DNA of 64,000 nucleotides. Origin: Verrucomicrobiales bacterium (GTDB lineage: Bacteria; Verrucomicrobiota; Verrucomicrobiia; Limisphaerales; UBA11320). Under the pieces are notes generated by a model. It made no database searches. It was not told where the DNA came from and saw only the letters and a program-made list of their open reading frames with translations. Below are positions 37,301 through 44,923 of this stretch, piece by piece. Position 1 is the stretch's first letter. The number at the start of each line of letters is the position of its first letter. The stretch is taken from positions 124,001 through 188,000 of the forward strand of contig JAEUHE010000179.1 in NCBI GenBank assembly GCA_016793885.1, read 5' to 3'. Position numbers and translations under genes: made by a program.

Positions 37301-38221
37301 GTCGCTGGCGTTGTTGACGGTGTTGGCTCCGCCGCCTGCCACCACAATCTTGCCCTCGTCATACATCACCCACGAACCTTCCTTAGGATAGTGGGTGCCC
37401 GGAACCACGGTGCCGGCATTGGCCACTGAGCCGCTGCCATCCGGGCTTACCCAGTGCATGGTGTCAGTCGGTCCGAAATGGAACAGCCGACCGTCCGGCG
37501 CCAGGAGCAGAAATGGATGCCAAATGTTGATGTATCCGGGCTCGTTCAGAATCGGATTCCAGTTGATGCCCGTCAGGCGGCTGTAGCCGGAAAGCTCGTC
37601 CCAGCGCTCGGCCGTCCCCGATCCGCCGCTGCCACTGACCGTCCAAACCCGGCCATTCGGAAGCGCAACGCTGGTGTTGTACCAACGTGGATCGTTCATG
37701 TCCGGCGTTCGAGTCCAGGTGTTGGCGCGCCAGTCGAAAATGCTCGAGCGAACCGTCGTGGCCCGGCCACCATTGACCAGCACGCGGCCGTCGGGAAGCG
37801 TGACGAGCGCCCCGCAAAACATGTCGTGGGAGCCGTGGTTGTATTCCACGAATTGTCCGGTGGCCGGGTTCCAGGTGGCCGCATAGGTAAACTCCGGCCC
37901 GGAGGGAAATGTCGTTCTCTGGTTCGAGGCGAAGGTGAGCAATCGCCCGTCGGGAAGGACGGCGGCCGATACCGGAATGTGGGGGGTCCACGGAATTACC
38001 GCGCTCCAATCGCCGAGGGTGATCCGTTCGCCCGGCGTTGGAACAGCCGCCAGCATGGGCATGGCCGGAGGCAGCAACGCCGCCACCTCGGCTGCAAAGG
38101 TGTCCTCTTGAACATGCGGATCCACGTCGGCGAAAACGCTGCGCTGGGGGGTGAGAAGCAAGCTGAGGCCGACGGCGGCAGCCGTTGGCTTACGGAGGTC
38201 TCTGAGGCGTGGGTACAACAT
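31310..38221 (-). CDS. giant exported protein: radical copper oxidase + lectin-like + YVTN propeller + dihaem c + PA14 domains
   Basis: 2303 residues with a signal peptide (ends about residue 31). Residues 65-540 are a galactose/glyoxal-oxidase-type propeller plus C-terminal DUF1929. All five cofactor residues are present: Cys136 (HDMFCGA), Tyr181 (RWYNTS), Tyr395-His396 (RNYHSLALLLPDGRVYSGGG) and His479 (AITHSVNTD). Then come a putative-Ig domain (540-630), an L-type-lectin-like domain (632-850), a second putative-Ig (855-945), PKD (945-1040), a YVTN beta-propeller (1050-1400) and a MauG/CCP-like region with CASCH (1422-1426) and CAQCH (1554-1558). The C-terminal part has a Calx-beta (1750-1840), two PA14 domains (1844-1980, 1979-2115), a third Ig-like domain and a short tail. 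Radical copper oxidases turn alcohols or aldehydes into oxidised products plus H2O2. Fusion to a haem module suggests internal use of peroxide or electrons. Translation is coupled to the upstream gene (32-base overlap). Confidence 0.9.
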   Translation of the reverse strand: MLYPRLRDLRKPTAAAVGLSLLLTPQRSVFADVDPHVQEDTFAAEVAALLPPAMPMLAAVPTPGERITLGDWSAVIPWTPHIPVSAAVLPDGRLLTFASNQRTTFPSGPEFTYAATWNPATGQFVEYNHGSHDMFCGALVTLPDGRVLVNGGRATTVRSSIFDWRANTWTRTPDMNDPRWYNTSVALPNGRVWTVSGSGGSGTAERWDELSGYSRLTGINWNPILNEPGYINIWHPFLLLAPDGRLFHFGPTDTMHWVSPDGSGSVANAGTVVPGTHYPKEGSWVMYDEGKIVVAGGGANTVNNASDTTTGTSSPLAYTVDLTGPTPVVTPTASMTYARQFANGVVLPNGEVMVMGGNTSGLKFNDTGSILTPEIWNPVTKQWRTVADMSVPRNYHSLALLLPDGRVYSGGGGLSGNAADHRDAQIYTPAPLFNPDGTLAARPVLSTSPQVIGAGTRFTVTGTPGLTKFSFIRMSAITHSVNTDLRYLTLPFTEVSPGTYELTARANLNVMTPGYWMLFGLNAAGVHSVSKTILVDPTASVQITLAGNQSSYIGQSVSLQMTGIGPAGAVFQWSATGLPAGLTMDATTGRISGVPTAAGSAVVQVSLTDGLTTNTISLTWVVQPSSYSQTYSTFTGAAGLTLNGNAALAGAALRLTPNALNQAGSAFLSNPIVLGPDTSFSTRWVFRIHGTADGADGMTFVIQGNSPNALGGTGSGLGYSGVARSFAVEMDNYQGVGDVNGNHLGVLRSGNVETHLATWTPGWDLENEGSHTVWVDYDGPADQLRVFAAQGVVVTKPTTPVMTVSLDLSAEVGSQGWIGFTAGTGGLGNNQDVEAWSVHVNAFSLPSAPVITSVGTQLGALGLNVNLQMQAADANGDLLTWSSTGLPPGLSIAPASGLISGSPTVAGSFTSTVTVSDGNLPAVSSVVQWVINDVLSLQPLSGSPVLSGTAVGLSATASGGRNPRFRWSFGDGTPDTAFSSSPAVTHTFAAPGRFLVTVTAQDDTGRELTASYRQGVHAPLATGKPSQSSSVLYATVGTGAPRLWVVNPDQDTVSVFDAVSRAKLSEVGVGVSPKTLSQSPDGRVWVANAGSASVTVLRPDFTVAQTIALPRGSRPFGILADPSGTAVYVALEATGNLLKLNSTTGAVLGSLALGVDIRHLALSPDGTRLLVSRFVTPRLPGEDTAVVETTVGGVKQGGEVLLVNVAAFTVAGKTVLEHSEAPDTSNSAKGIPNYLGAVAVSPDGLSAWVPSKQDNIKRGQLRNGGDLTHDMSVRSIASRILLASGVEDIEGRVDFDNAGIASAAVLDPKGLFVFTALEGSREVAVIDAWAKREIVRFSVGRAPQGVAVSPDGRTLFVQNFMDRTVSVFDLTALQGGSEAAPALLATLNTVGIDKLSPTVLLGKQHFYDARDTRLAFQQYVSCASCHNDGGQDGRVWDFTQFGEGLRNTITLRGHGGTSQGPLHWTGNFDEVQDFEGQIRAFAGGTGLMSDADFHSGTRSQPLGDPKAGRSADLDALASYLASLTSNGDSPDRNPDGSLTAAAVAGQAVFQQLNCAQCHSGSQYTDSALGVFHNIGTIRSTSGQRLSAVLTGFDTPTLRGLWATAPYLHDGSALTLEQSILSHSGVSLNATDLANLVAFLRQLDDGGTLAPITGTASTTPASCGSSIGTLTVSVSGGSGVYEYSRNGTQWQSSPVFSGLAAGSYSIQVRNSNGSGTVTLGSFAVSDVCPNLTVADLAVREDAGGASVQVTLSQASPFEARVNYSVAAGTAIVGEDFALVTGTLVFPPATTIQSIRIPLWEDNWVESSKTILVTLTTPQGARITDGSAVVTIQDNDAAPNRTGFRAQYYAGRNFERAVVERKDTAINFDWLTASPAAGVPADDFSVRWTGSVIPAYTETYTFAVSADDGVRLWVNDRQVINRWTASSNTTNTVAVALTAGTPVKICLEYYEATGFASCQLRWSSARTTRQIIGGASPTGLRGRYFSGKTFTTQLMERVDQTVNFNWGTGTPSNAVPANNFSVRWTGSVLPAYTETYTFYTTADDGVRLWVNNQQIINRWTDSSAVENRGTIALTAGVPATIRLEFYEAGGNARCELRWSSARTTKQIIPATALFQPGMILDRAPTLTVPGPQQHTVGQSVALAIPCADLDEQPVVLSASGLPPGLTADSVGKRIVGVPTAAGSYIVSLQLWDGLFTTRADVPWTILSAPATLAGPNSAGVLLTLETASPGMFRLVVDRPLDGGLGVILESSTDLVNWEEAPPALFLGRVVETLGDRERWTFAEQPLGQHGFWRARLVEASAEPSR

Positions 38222-40067
38222 AGGGTTTGGGTTGTTCTGATTCTCTGATTAAAAGGGGAGCGCTCGCGGTCGAAGCCGCGGCGGAAGTCTCGGCCACGAC
38301 GGGTGCGGTCAGGGTCTCGTCGCTTAAGGTGCGGAGAAAGGCAACCAGAGCAGCGCGGTCATCCGCGCTGAGACCCAGACCTGACTGTGGATGCTTGGCT
38401 AAGTTCGGATCCAAGGTTCGGGTACGAGCCATCGGACCGTTGTAGTGGTCGATCACTTCTTCCAGCGTGGCGAAACGGCCATCGTGCATGTAAGGGGCGG
38501 TCAGGCCAACGTTCCTGAGGCTGGGCACCTTGAACTTGTTTCGGTCCGAAGCCTGCCTTGTGATTTCGAATCGGCCCAGGTCCTCGTCTCGCTCCGGCAA
38601 CCCGTTGTTCATGAAGTCGTGGTTGGTGAACAAATTGCCGCCGTGGCAGTGAAAGCAATCTGCCCCGCGCAGGCCGCGAGCCGGATCGTGTTCGGTTGTG
38701 AACAGTTCCAGGCCTCGGCGTTCCTGAGCGGAAAGCGTTTCGAGTTTTCGGGCGGCGCGATCGAACTTGGAGTCCTGGGACACCAGGGTGAGCAGGAATT
38801 GCTCAAGGGCGCGGGCGAGTCGGCTGGCATCCAATACCCCGGGACCGAAAGCCCGCGCTGACAGGGCCCCATACTCCGGGTCATCCTTGAGCTTGCCCAC
38901 GACGCGATCCAAGGTCTCGTTCATTTCGTGTCGATCCTGGATCGGCATCAACACCTGTTCCCGGAGACTCCCAGCTCTTCCGTCCCAAAAAAACCCCTTG
39001 GCCCAAGCCAGGTTGACGAGCGACATCGCGTTCCTTCGGCCGGGCTGCCCCTCCGCTCCCACGCTCGTGGCTCGCGATTCCGCAAATCCGCGCGTCTGGA
39101 TATGGCAGCTGGAGCAGGACTGTTGATTGTTGCGCGAAAGTCGAGCATCATGGAACAGACGACGGCCGAAGGCCACGCCTTCCACGCTGAGTGGGTTATC
39201 GGCCGGCAGTTTGAAGCGCGGCAGCCGCTGGGAAACATGGAGCGGAAACGAAGTGGCTGTGGAGATCGCGTTGGAGGACGTCCCCACCACGGGGGCCACG
39301 GCCTGAAACAGATCGTCGTGAACCGACCTCACGACAAAAGACTTACTGACCCGGGATGCCAGAAGTCGGGCGGTTGGATCCCCAGCGCGTGAGTGTGTGG
39401 AGGGAACGCTGCGCGCGATCTCGCCGAACTCCAGGACCGCAGCGATATCCCAGCCCAGCCGAACCGTCGCCGAAGAATTGGGGTTCAGCTTCACCGGCAG
39501 CTCGACCCACATCGGCTCCGTCCCTCCGGCCAGGTGATAGGAGAACCCGGAGTTCTCGCCCTTGGGTCCGTGGAAGTGGCCCTCGACCGCACAGAAGACA
39601 TAGCCCCCCTGCCAGCCCCAGTGCAGTCCGCAAACGTCCGGATGCAAGGGATGATCCGCCGGCCGGAGGTTGGGATCGCTCTCATCGACGCGCTTCGGCA
39701 AGCCCACCTGAAAGCGCACGGTCCGAAAACCCACTCCGGATGGCAATCCATCAGCTTTCGCGGTCCATTTTTGCTTGCCCGCGCTCAGCTGCACAAACCA
39801 GTCCTGCGATTCAAGCCACGTCCCATCCTCCCGCTGCAGGGCCAATCCCGACAGCAGCGCGTCGACACGACTGACGGAAAAACCGGCCAGGTTCGCCAGT
39901 CCGATCGGACGGTTCAGCACCAGCGGAACGCCGTTCCACTCCGGCTGAATTTCAAGCTGTAGCTGCCGCGGCGCGGCCCCCGCGGTGCCCAGAGCAATCA
40001 GCCAAGCCAGCGCAGCCGGAAGCATTCGACGGTCACCGACGCGTCGAACCAACCGGCTCATCACCAT
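38190..40067 (-). CDS. fused MbnP-like copper-binding / MbnH-like dihaem (MauG/CCP family) protein
   Basis: 625 residues from the ATG at 40067; the open frame has 19 further upstream codons. The signal peptide ends near GTAGAAP. Residues about 35-215 match the MbnP (CorA-like) domain, with HPDVCGLHWGWQGGYVFCAVEGHF and the W-x-W pair at 150/152. In characterised MbnP/CorA proteins a Trp is oxidised to kynurenine and helps bind Cu(I). Residues about 280-605 are a dihaem protein: CSSCH (318-322), CFHCH (471-475), MSLVNLAWAKGFFWDGRAGSLREQ and KVPSLRNVGLTAPYMHDGRFATLEEVI. MbnH is the MauG-like partner that makes the kynurenine. Here substrate and enzyme appear as one chain. Its end overlaps the start of the giant oxidase by 32 bases. 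Family calls are strong; the joint role is inferred. Confidence 0.88.
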   Translation of the reverse strand: MVMSRLVRRVGDRRMLPAALAWLIALGTAGAAPRQLQLEIQPEWNGVPLVLNRPIGLANLAGFSVSRVDALLSGLALQREDGTWLESQDWFVQLSAGKQKWTAKADGLPSGVGFRTVRFQVGLPKRVDESDPNLRPADHPLHPDVCGLHWGWQGGYVFCAVEGHFHGPKGENSGFSYHLAGGTEPMWVELPVKLNPNSSATVRLGWDIAAVLEFGEIARSVPSTHSRAGDPTARLLASRVSKSFVVRSVHDDLFQAVAPVVGTSSNAISTATSFPLHVSQRLPRFKLPADNPLSVEGVAFGRRLFHDARLSRNNQQSCSSCHIQTRGFAESRATSVGAEGQPGRRNAMSLVNLAWAKGFFWDGRAGSLREQVLMPIQDRHEMNETLDRVVGKLKDDPEYGALSARAFGPGVLDASRLARALEQFLLTLVSQDSKFDRAARKLETLSAQERRGLELFTTEHDPARGLRGADCFHCHGGNLFTNHDFMNNGLPERDEDLGRFEITRQASDRNKFKVPSLRNVGLTAPYMHDGRFATLEEVIDHYNGPMARTRTLDPNLAKHPQSGLGLSADDRAALVAFLRTLSDETLTAPVVAETSAAASTASAPLLIRESEQPKPYVVPTPQRPP

Positions 40068-40369
40068 CCAAACTTCTTCCGCCCTCGCGATCACGCAATT
40101 CGAACACCGTAACCCATATAACATCGGCTCTTTTTTGGCCTATGAAACTACCAGGAGTCAAAAAGGGTTCAAGCGGAAGATGGAGTGGAACTTAGTAAGT
40201 CTTCAAAGAGGCGGCTTCGGCCCTGGACCGCGTCTCGCTCGTCGGAGCGTTGGGCCTGAGCACCTGCCTCAATTCTGGACAAGGCGTCGCTCCCCTATGG
40301 ATTGCGCGTGGCATGCCACCGCTTTTCCTTCACGCCACGGAGTGCCGGCCCCAGGCATAGCCCAAGGTT

Positions 40370-40413
40370 CCACGACCAATTCGATGAACGTACGTTCGTC
40401 CGATTGGTCATGG
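40370..40413. promoter_or_regulatory. 44-bp near-perfect palindrome upstream of the MbnP-MbnH gene
   Basis: Eighteen of 22 base pairs are Watson-Crick, with a perfect 12-bp centre GAACGTACGTTC and perfect outer arms GACCAAT/ATTGGTC. There is no loop and no T-run, so a DNA-binding or recombination site is more natural than an RNA hairpin. It lies about 300 bases upstream of the MbnP-MbnH start. Confidence 0.55.
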
Positions 40414-40554
40414 GTTCTGATTCCGGAGTCAAAAGGTTGGAAATCAGTTCGTTGGGCGGATCCCTCTGGATCAAATGAGTGGATGAGCTGATGGGGTGGG
40501 CGGCAAGTTTTCCGTGACGTCCCGATGCCTTTCCACTCCTATCGGATCATTCGC

Positions 40555-40653
40555 ATGAAACGGCGCGCATTTCTACGCGACTCGGTTCTCCTGACGGCGG
40601 GAGCTGGCCTTGATCCGGCTGATCTGCACGATTCTTCGGTTCTCACTGATTGA
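40555..40653 (+). pseudogene. remnant of a Tat-signal protein gene (N-terminus only)
   Basis: A frame from ATG 40555 to TGA 40651-40653 encodes MKRRAFLRDSVLLTAGAGLD and 12 more residues. MKRRxFLRxS followed by a hydrophobic stretch is how many Tat-exported Planctomycetota/Verrucomicrobiota proteins begin. The frame stops right where the inverted repeat at 40660 begins, as if the rest of the gene was lost. A chance frame is possible. Confidence 0.35.
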
Positions 40654-40659
40654 GTGCTC

Positions 40660-40751
40660 CTCCGCGTTCTCCGCGCCTCCGCGAGAAAAAGTCCCTCCCC
40701 TGACTCGGAAGGACTGCCGGAATCTCTCGCGGAGGCGCGGAGAACGCGGAG
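40660..40751. repeat. perfect 27-bp inverted repeat (CTCCGCGCCTCCGCGAGA type)
   Basis: Arms 40660-40686 and 40725-40751 are exact reverse complements, separated by 38 bases. The word CTCCGCGCCTCCGCGAGA is common in intergenic repeats of several bacterial phyla. It lies 21 bases after the PQQ-propeller stop (minus strand) and may protect or end that transcript, but no T-run follows. Confidence 0.85.
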
Positions 40752-40772
40752 AGGAAAGAGTTCAGGGAGAGA

Positions 40773-42188
40773 TCACGGTGCCGGCCTCGTTTCAGCAGTG
40801 GACTTCGCGGATCTCCCGGCTTCCCCTAGACAATACAGGAATTGTTCGCCCCGCAGGAACAGCTGATTCCCGACCAAGGCGGCCGAGGCTGAAAAGATGT
40901 CATCCAATCGATTCACCGCGATGATCTTGGGCGTCTCTCCGGTTTGGACCACGACGGTGATCCCCTCCCTCGACGTCACGTAGATCCGTCCGGAGGCGGA
41001 GACTGGGGAGGAGAAAATATCACGCAGATTCGCTAAACGGAACGGCTCGAAGCGTGGTTTTCCTGTTTTAGGATCGAGCCCGGAGAGGATGTTCTGATTG
41101 TGCCGGAGAAAGTAGAGTGTATCTGACTCGAACAACAACGACGGAACGTAAGGGGTGAGGCGGTTCAACCGCCAAGCGACGTGGTCGGTGTCGGTGATGT
41201 CTCCTTTGGCACCTTCCACGCGGATCGCCAGCAACGCCTGCCAATCGTAGCTATTCGCCGCAAACACCATCCCGTTCGCAGCGATGGGAGAGGAAACGAC
41301 GTTGCGCGACAGTCCGCCGCATTCCCAAATAAGGCGGCCGGTCTCGAGATCATACCCACGGATGCGTTTCGTGGCGCTGACTACCACCTGCGTGCCAACC
41401 GAGGTCTCGACGGTAATCGGGGTCGACCACGATGTCTTTTCGTCACGGGCCGTTTTCCAAACCTCCTGCCCCGTCTCCGCGTCCAGCGCCGCGAGGAAGG
41501 AATCTCCTTCATGATCCCAATTCAGCAGGAGGCGTTTCCCGTGCAGCACCACCGAGCTACCTTCGCCATGAGCATGGAGCGTCTGCATCCGACCGTAGTC
41601 ACGGCGCCACTTGAGCGTCCCATCGCGTCCGTAACTCACCACGCCGCGCGATCCAAAGGATGCGTAGATTCGTTGCCCATCGGTCACCGGGGAGGAGGAG
41701 GCGAGACTGCCTGTGACATGTCCCCCCTCGTGAGGAAACTCTTCTTTGATCGTTCGCTGCCAGACAATCGCCCCGGTGTTGCGGTCGAGAGCGATCAGGA
41801 GGAATCGGTGTTTCTGGCCGACGCCTACGTTGTCGTGGGTACCCGGAGCGTTGTCATAGACCAAATCGACAGGCTCACCGAAAGGCTCGGCCGAGGTGAC
41901 ATAGATGCGATCATCCCATACCACCGGACTGGAATGGCCCTTCCCGGGCAAGGCGCGTTTCCACACCACATGGTTCGTTTCGCTCCACTCCGTGGGCGGA
42001 TTGGCGTTCGGAGCCGTCCCGTTGGCGAATGGCCCGCGCCACTGTCCCCACTGACCTGTTGCCGGCGTCGAAGCGGCCCCGGAGATCAGTGGCGCGTGGA
42101 TCAGTGCGGCCAGGACAGTGACGACGAGCGCGCGTCTCACTCGAGTTCGTGCGTTCATCCGCTTCGCAGTGGGCAGGAGAGTGCTCAT
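40773..42188 (-). CDS. exported PQQ-like (BamB-type) beta-propeller protein
   Basis: 471 residues. The ATG at 42188 overlaps the ferredoxin stop (ATGA). A signal peptide follows a basic start ([21 protein letters not shown]). The rest is an eight-bladed propeller of the PQQ-repeat type: [86 protein letters not shown] and [15 protein letters not shown]. Quinoprotein catalytic residues of alcohol dehydrogenases are not obvious, so a scaffold or non-enzymatic role like BamB or the planctomycete 'PQQ-binding-like' proteins is more likely. It is the last gene of a four-gene operon. Confidence 0.88.
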   Translation of the reverse strand: MSTLLPTAKRMNARTRVRRALVVTVLAALIHAPLISGAASTPATGQWGQWRGPFANGTAPNANPPTEWSETNHVVWKRALPGKGHSSPVVWDDRIYVTSAEPFGEPVDLVYDNAPGTHDNVGVGQKHRFLLIALDRNTGAIVWQRTIKEEFPHEGGHVTGSLASSSPVTDGQRIYASFGSRGVVSYGRDGTLKWRRDYGRMQTLHAHGEGSSVVLHGKRLLLNWDHEGDSFLAALDAETGQEVWKTARDEKTSWSTPITVETSVGTQVVVSATKRIRGYDLETGRLIWECGGLSRNVVSSPIAANGMVFAANSYDWQALLAIRVEGAKGDITDTDHVAWRLNRLTPYVPSLLFESDTLYFLRHNQNILSGLDPKTGKPRFEPFRLANLRDIFSSPVSASGRIYVTSREGITVVVQTGETPKIIAVNRLDDIFSASAALVGNQLFLRGEQFLYCLGEAGRSAKSTAETRPAP

Positions 42189-42559
42189 GATTGTCGCGGT
42201 TCAGCGGGACTTGAAACAACGGGTAACGGATGTTCGATCACCATGAATTCCTTCACCGGCCGACCGCCGATGAGATGCTCCTGGATGATGCGCTCGAGCA
42301 CCTCCGGAGTGCACCGCTTATACCAGACTCCGTCCGGATACACCACCGCCACGGGACCCTCCTGGCACAGTTGCAGGCAATTAGCCTTCGTGCGATACAC
42401 GGCACCCTCCGGCGCCGCGAGCTTTAGTTCCTTCAGTCGACGCTTCAGGAATTCCCACGACTCCAAGCTGGCCGCCTTGTCGCAGCATTTCGGCTTGGTT
42501 TGATCCGCACACAGGAACAAGTGGCGGCTGATCCGATCAATGCCCATCGGGTCTTCCAT
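42185..42559 (-). CDS. thioredoxin-like [2Fe-2S] ferredoxin
   Basis: 124 residues from the ATG at 42559 ([28 protein letters not shown]); a long upstream extension of the frame overlaps the DUF971 gene and is rejected. Cluster cysteines are C (FLCADQ), CC (KPKCCDK) and the pair in [41 protein letters not shown]. This is the pattern of the Clostridium pasteurianum-type thioredoxin-fold [2Fe-2S] ferredoxin. It begins 11 bases after DUF971 and is coupled to the propeller gene. The redox partner is unknown. Confidence 0.9.
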   Translation of the reverse strand: MEDPMGIDRISRHLFLCADQTKPKCCDKAASLESWEFLKRRLKELKLAAPEGAVYRTKANCLQLCQEGPVAVVYPDGVWYKRCTPEVLERIIQEHLIGGRPVKEFMVIEHPLPVVSSPAEPRQS

Positions 42560-42570
42560 AAGCGGCACGG

Positions 42571-42870
42571 TTAAGTTGGGATCGATTTTTGCAGGAACTC
42601 GTAGGTGTAGATCCCACTTGAATGGCCATCTCCCCACACCGGTTGAACGCCATAACCACCGACGGGCAGCAATCGCACCAGCTGGAATGCCGGCGGCGCG
42701 AGGTGCGTGGCCGGTCCCTTGTAGAGGTTTCCCATGATATCCACCTCGCCCTTGCATCCGGCGCAAGGGCAGGCGCGTCGCAAGGCCTCCAGCTTGACGT
42801 AATGCTCGGAGCCATCCTGCCACTTGATGGCGAGTTCGTCCCCGATAACCTGCAGATCCAATGGTTTCAT
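42571..42870 (-). CDS. DUF971-family protein
   Basis: 99 residues: [34 protein letters not shown], then [30 protein letters not shown]. This matches the DUF971 domain, also found at the N-terminus of gamma-butyrobetaine hydroxylases and near iron-sulfur cluster genes. The CPCAGC motif could bind a metal or cluster. It begins six bases after the DUF885 stop and is followed after 11 bases by a [2Fe-2S] ferredoxin, which supports an iron-sulfur-related role. No enzymatic activity can be assigned. Confidence 0.92.
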   Translation of the reverse strand: MKPLDLQVIGDELAIKWQDGSEHYVKLEALRRACPCAGCKGEVDIMGNLYKGPATHLAPPAFQLVRLLPVGGYGVQPVWGDGHSSGIYTYEFLQKSIPT

Positions 42871-42876
42871 GGTGAG

Positions 42877-44637
42877 TTAAGGAAGTGAATAAAAGCGCCA
42901 GCGAGGCTTGAAGTCTGCGGGCAAGTCCTGCTTCAGCAGGCTCGCACGAATCATCTCAATGGGGATGGAGTTCTCCTTCAGGATCGCATCGTGAAATTGT
43001 TTGTCCGTCATGCGACCGGAGTCGACACACTCGGTGCGCAGGGAACGGATCTGCAACCCACCCAGGAGGTAAGCTGCCTGATACAGCGGGCCGTAGCCCC
43101 CCAGAATCGAACGGCGAACCTCCGCAGTCGCATTCCGTCGCTCGTGGCCAACCCGGTCCACCAGAAAATCGACCGCCTCATCGGCCGTCATCTGTCCCAG
43201 ATGAAACTTCAGCGAGAAGATGATTCGGGCGCAGCGATGGGTCCGCCAGAACAGCATGCCGACCCGATCCTGCGCCGAGCGGGCAAAGTTGAGGTCCCAC
43301 AGGAGCATTTCCCAGTAGAGCGCCCATCCCTCGACCAGGAACGGAGTGCGGAAGAGTTGTCGGTGCGTATTGAATCGCGCTGCCATGAACATCTGGAGGT
43401 GATGTCCGGGGATCAGTTCGTGATGCACGGTGGCTCGGCAAAAGTGCACATTGTTCCCCCGCAAACTCATGATCTTGTCCTCATGGTTCATGGTGTCGGT
43501 GGGGAACGACACCGAGATGACCTCGCCGCCGGTGAAGTACGGGTTCACTTTCTGACGCTCGGGAGTCATCATCTCCATTCGCCAGATCTCCTTGCACAGG
43601 GTGGGGATGGTTACCAGATCCCGGTCCTCCAAGAACTTGACGGCTTCCAAAGCCAGCTCACGGATGAGCTTCGGTTGTTCCCCGGGTTTCACATAAAGCC
43701 GGCTCACCTGGTCCAAGGCTTTGCGCCAGTCGTCGCCGAAGCCGAGATCCTTGGCCGCCCGCGCCCATTCCTTTTGGCACCAAATCAGCTCTTTCTGGCC
43801 GATCTCGATGAGCTCCTCGGGAGTGTAGGGAATCATGTCCGTCTCCAGTGCTTCGAGCAGCGCCGCTCGGCCAATCGGGTCTCCTACGAGCGGATCATCG
43901 GTTCCCTCTTGGACCCCGACCAAGTCCCGGCGGACAAAGGTTCGGTAGTCCTGCAGGCGTTGGTCCAGTCGGTCGAAGGGTTCTTTAACCCACCACGTGA
44001 ACTCGGGATCATAACCCGCGTAGAAATCACGCCAACCGCGCAGCGTGTCGCGAAGCTCTTCCAACCTCCGCGCGGAGCGATAGGCGGCCACCTGAGTGAC
44101 CACTCCATTAGTTCGCCCCTTGCGGTCACCGACTCGTCGGGCCAGCTCCTTTTGTAGCCGATCGCAGGCGGTCACCGCGTTCGCCAGCACCCCGGCGGCT
44201 TCGCTGGGAACCAAGAGCTCCATGCGTCGCCGCGCTTGCTCCAACTCCACGAGAGGTTTCGTGAAGGACAGCAGCTCGGCCATCTCCTTCTGCTGATCCT
44301 GATCGCGGGCGAGTTCCTTGAGTTCAAACTCCAGCCGACGTCGCATCATCAAGAAATCGAGCTGCGCAGCTCTCGTCAGGGACGCGTAATCGACGGCCGA
44401 CAGTTCCTTCTGTTTGGCCAGATAGAAGGCGTTGAGGCGGTCGGTCCGTTCAGGGGAAACCGAGAGAGGATGCAATCTGCCCAGGGCAGCTTCATCGGAG
44501 GTATACACCTCAATCCAATCCCGCAGAGTGGCGGAGCCCGCCGCAGCGGGCATCGACCATTTGAACAAGAACAAAGACAGAAGGATGACCAAGGTGGCTC
44601 TTGGCCTGAGTAGGCAGAGGATTCGCAGCGGCTTCAT
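42877..44637 (-). CDS. exported DUF885-family metallopeptidase-like protein
   Basis: 586 residues from ATG 44637. A signal peptide ([22 protein letters not shown]) precedes a mostly helical body. The zinc-peptidase motif [16 protein letters not shown] (HExxH-like HELIPGHH) near residue 400, a downstream glutamate in [15 protein letters not shown] and a PFGxEGW-like context agree with the DUF885 family, whose fold is that of M32/M3-like peptidases. It is probably periplasmic or anchored. It leads an operon with DUF971, a ferredoxin and a propeller protein, a combination whose meaning I cannot infer. Confidence 0.9.
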   Translation of the reverse strand: MKPLRILCLLRPRATLVILLSLFLFKWSMPAAAGSATLRDWIEVYTSDEAALGRLHPLSVSPERTDRLNAFYLAKQKELSAVDYASLTRAAQLDFLMMRRRLEFELKELARDQDQQKEMAELLSFTKPLVELEQARRRMELLVPSEAAGVLANAVTACDRLQKELARRVGDRKGRTNGVVTQVAAYRSARRLEELRDTLRGWRDFYAGYDPEFTWWVKEPFDRLDQRLQDYRTFVRRDLVGVQEGTDDPLVGDPIGRAALLEALETDMIPYTPEELIEIGQKELIWCQKEWARAAKDLGFGDDWRKALDQVSRLYVKPGEQPKLIRELALEAVKFLEDRDLVTIPTLCKEIWRMEMMTPERQKVNPYFTGGEVISVSFPTDTMNHEDKIMSLRGNNVHFCRATVHHELIPGHHLQMFMAARFNTHRQLFRTPFLVEGWALYWEMLLWDLNFARSAQDRVGMLFWRTHRCARIIFSLKFHLGQMTADEAVDFLVDRVGHERRNATAEVRRSILGGYGPLYQAAYLLGGLQIRSLRTECVDSGRMTDKQFHDAILKENSIPIEMIRASLLKQDLPADFKPRWRFYSLP

Positions 44638-44923
44638 ATCGTTCACGGGTAGACCGGGACCCATCATCGCCAGCTTGGGCCATCAAGCAAGGCTGCGTTA
44701 TGGTGCTTGGGTCAGGAAAGGCGGCGATTTGAAGGGGGTGAGGTTTGTCCTTCCGCCATTGGGGTTACCGACTCCGTCGGTGCTGAAAAGCTGTAGAGGG
44801 CTACAGCACTCCATAACGCTTCGCGAGCAATAGGGCCATATGGAGTGCGGCAGCCCTCTGCCGCTTTGGTCCCCTCAGCGAAGCTGGGACCCCCCCTCCG
44901 GGGGGCCGAAAAGCTGTAGAGGG
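44638..44923. other. intergenic region filled by a repeat family
   Basis: No gene. Most of it is a cluster of three related 30-bp repeat copies (listed separately) and a G/C-rich palindrome (CCCCCC/GGGGGG around 44890-44906). Confidence 0.6.

Larger units (their letters stand above)
40068..40772. other. 705-bp intergenic region with palindromes and a gene remnant
   Basis: It holds a 44-bp near-palindrome (40370-40413), a short Tat-signal-like frame (40555-40653) and a perfect 27-bp inverted repeat (40660-40751), each listed separately. It separates the copper/haem unit from the PQQ-propeller operon. Apart from these I see no gene. Confidence 0.55.

Noticed and set aside
42560-42823. Long N-terminal extension of the ferredoxin gene
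   Set aside because: It overlaps DUF971 out of frame; the conserved ferredoxin sequence begins at the ATG at 42559.
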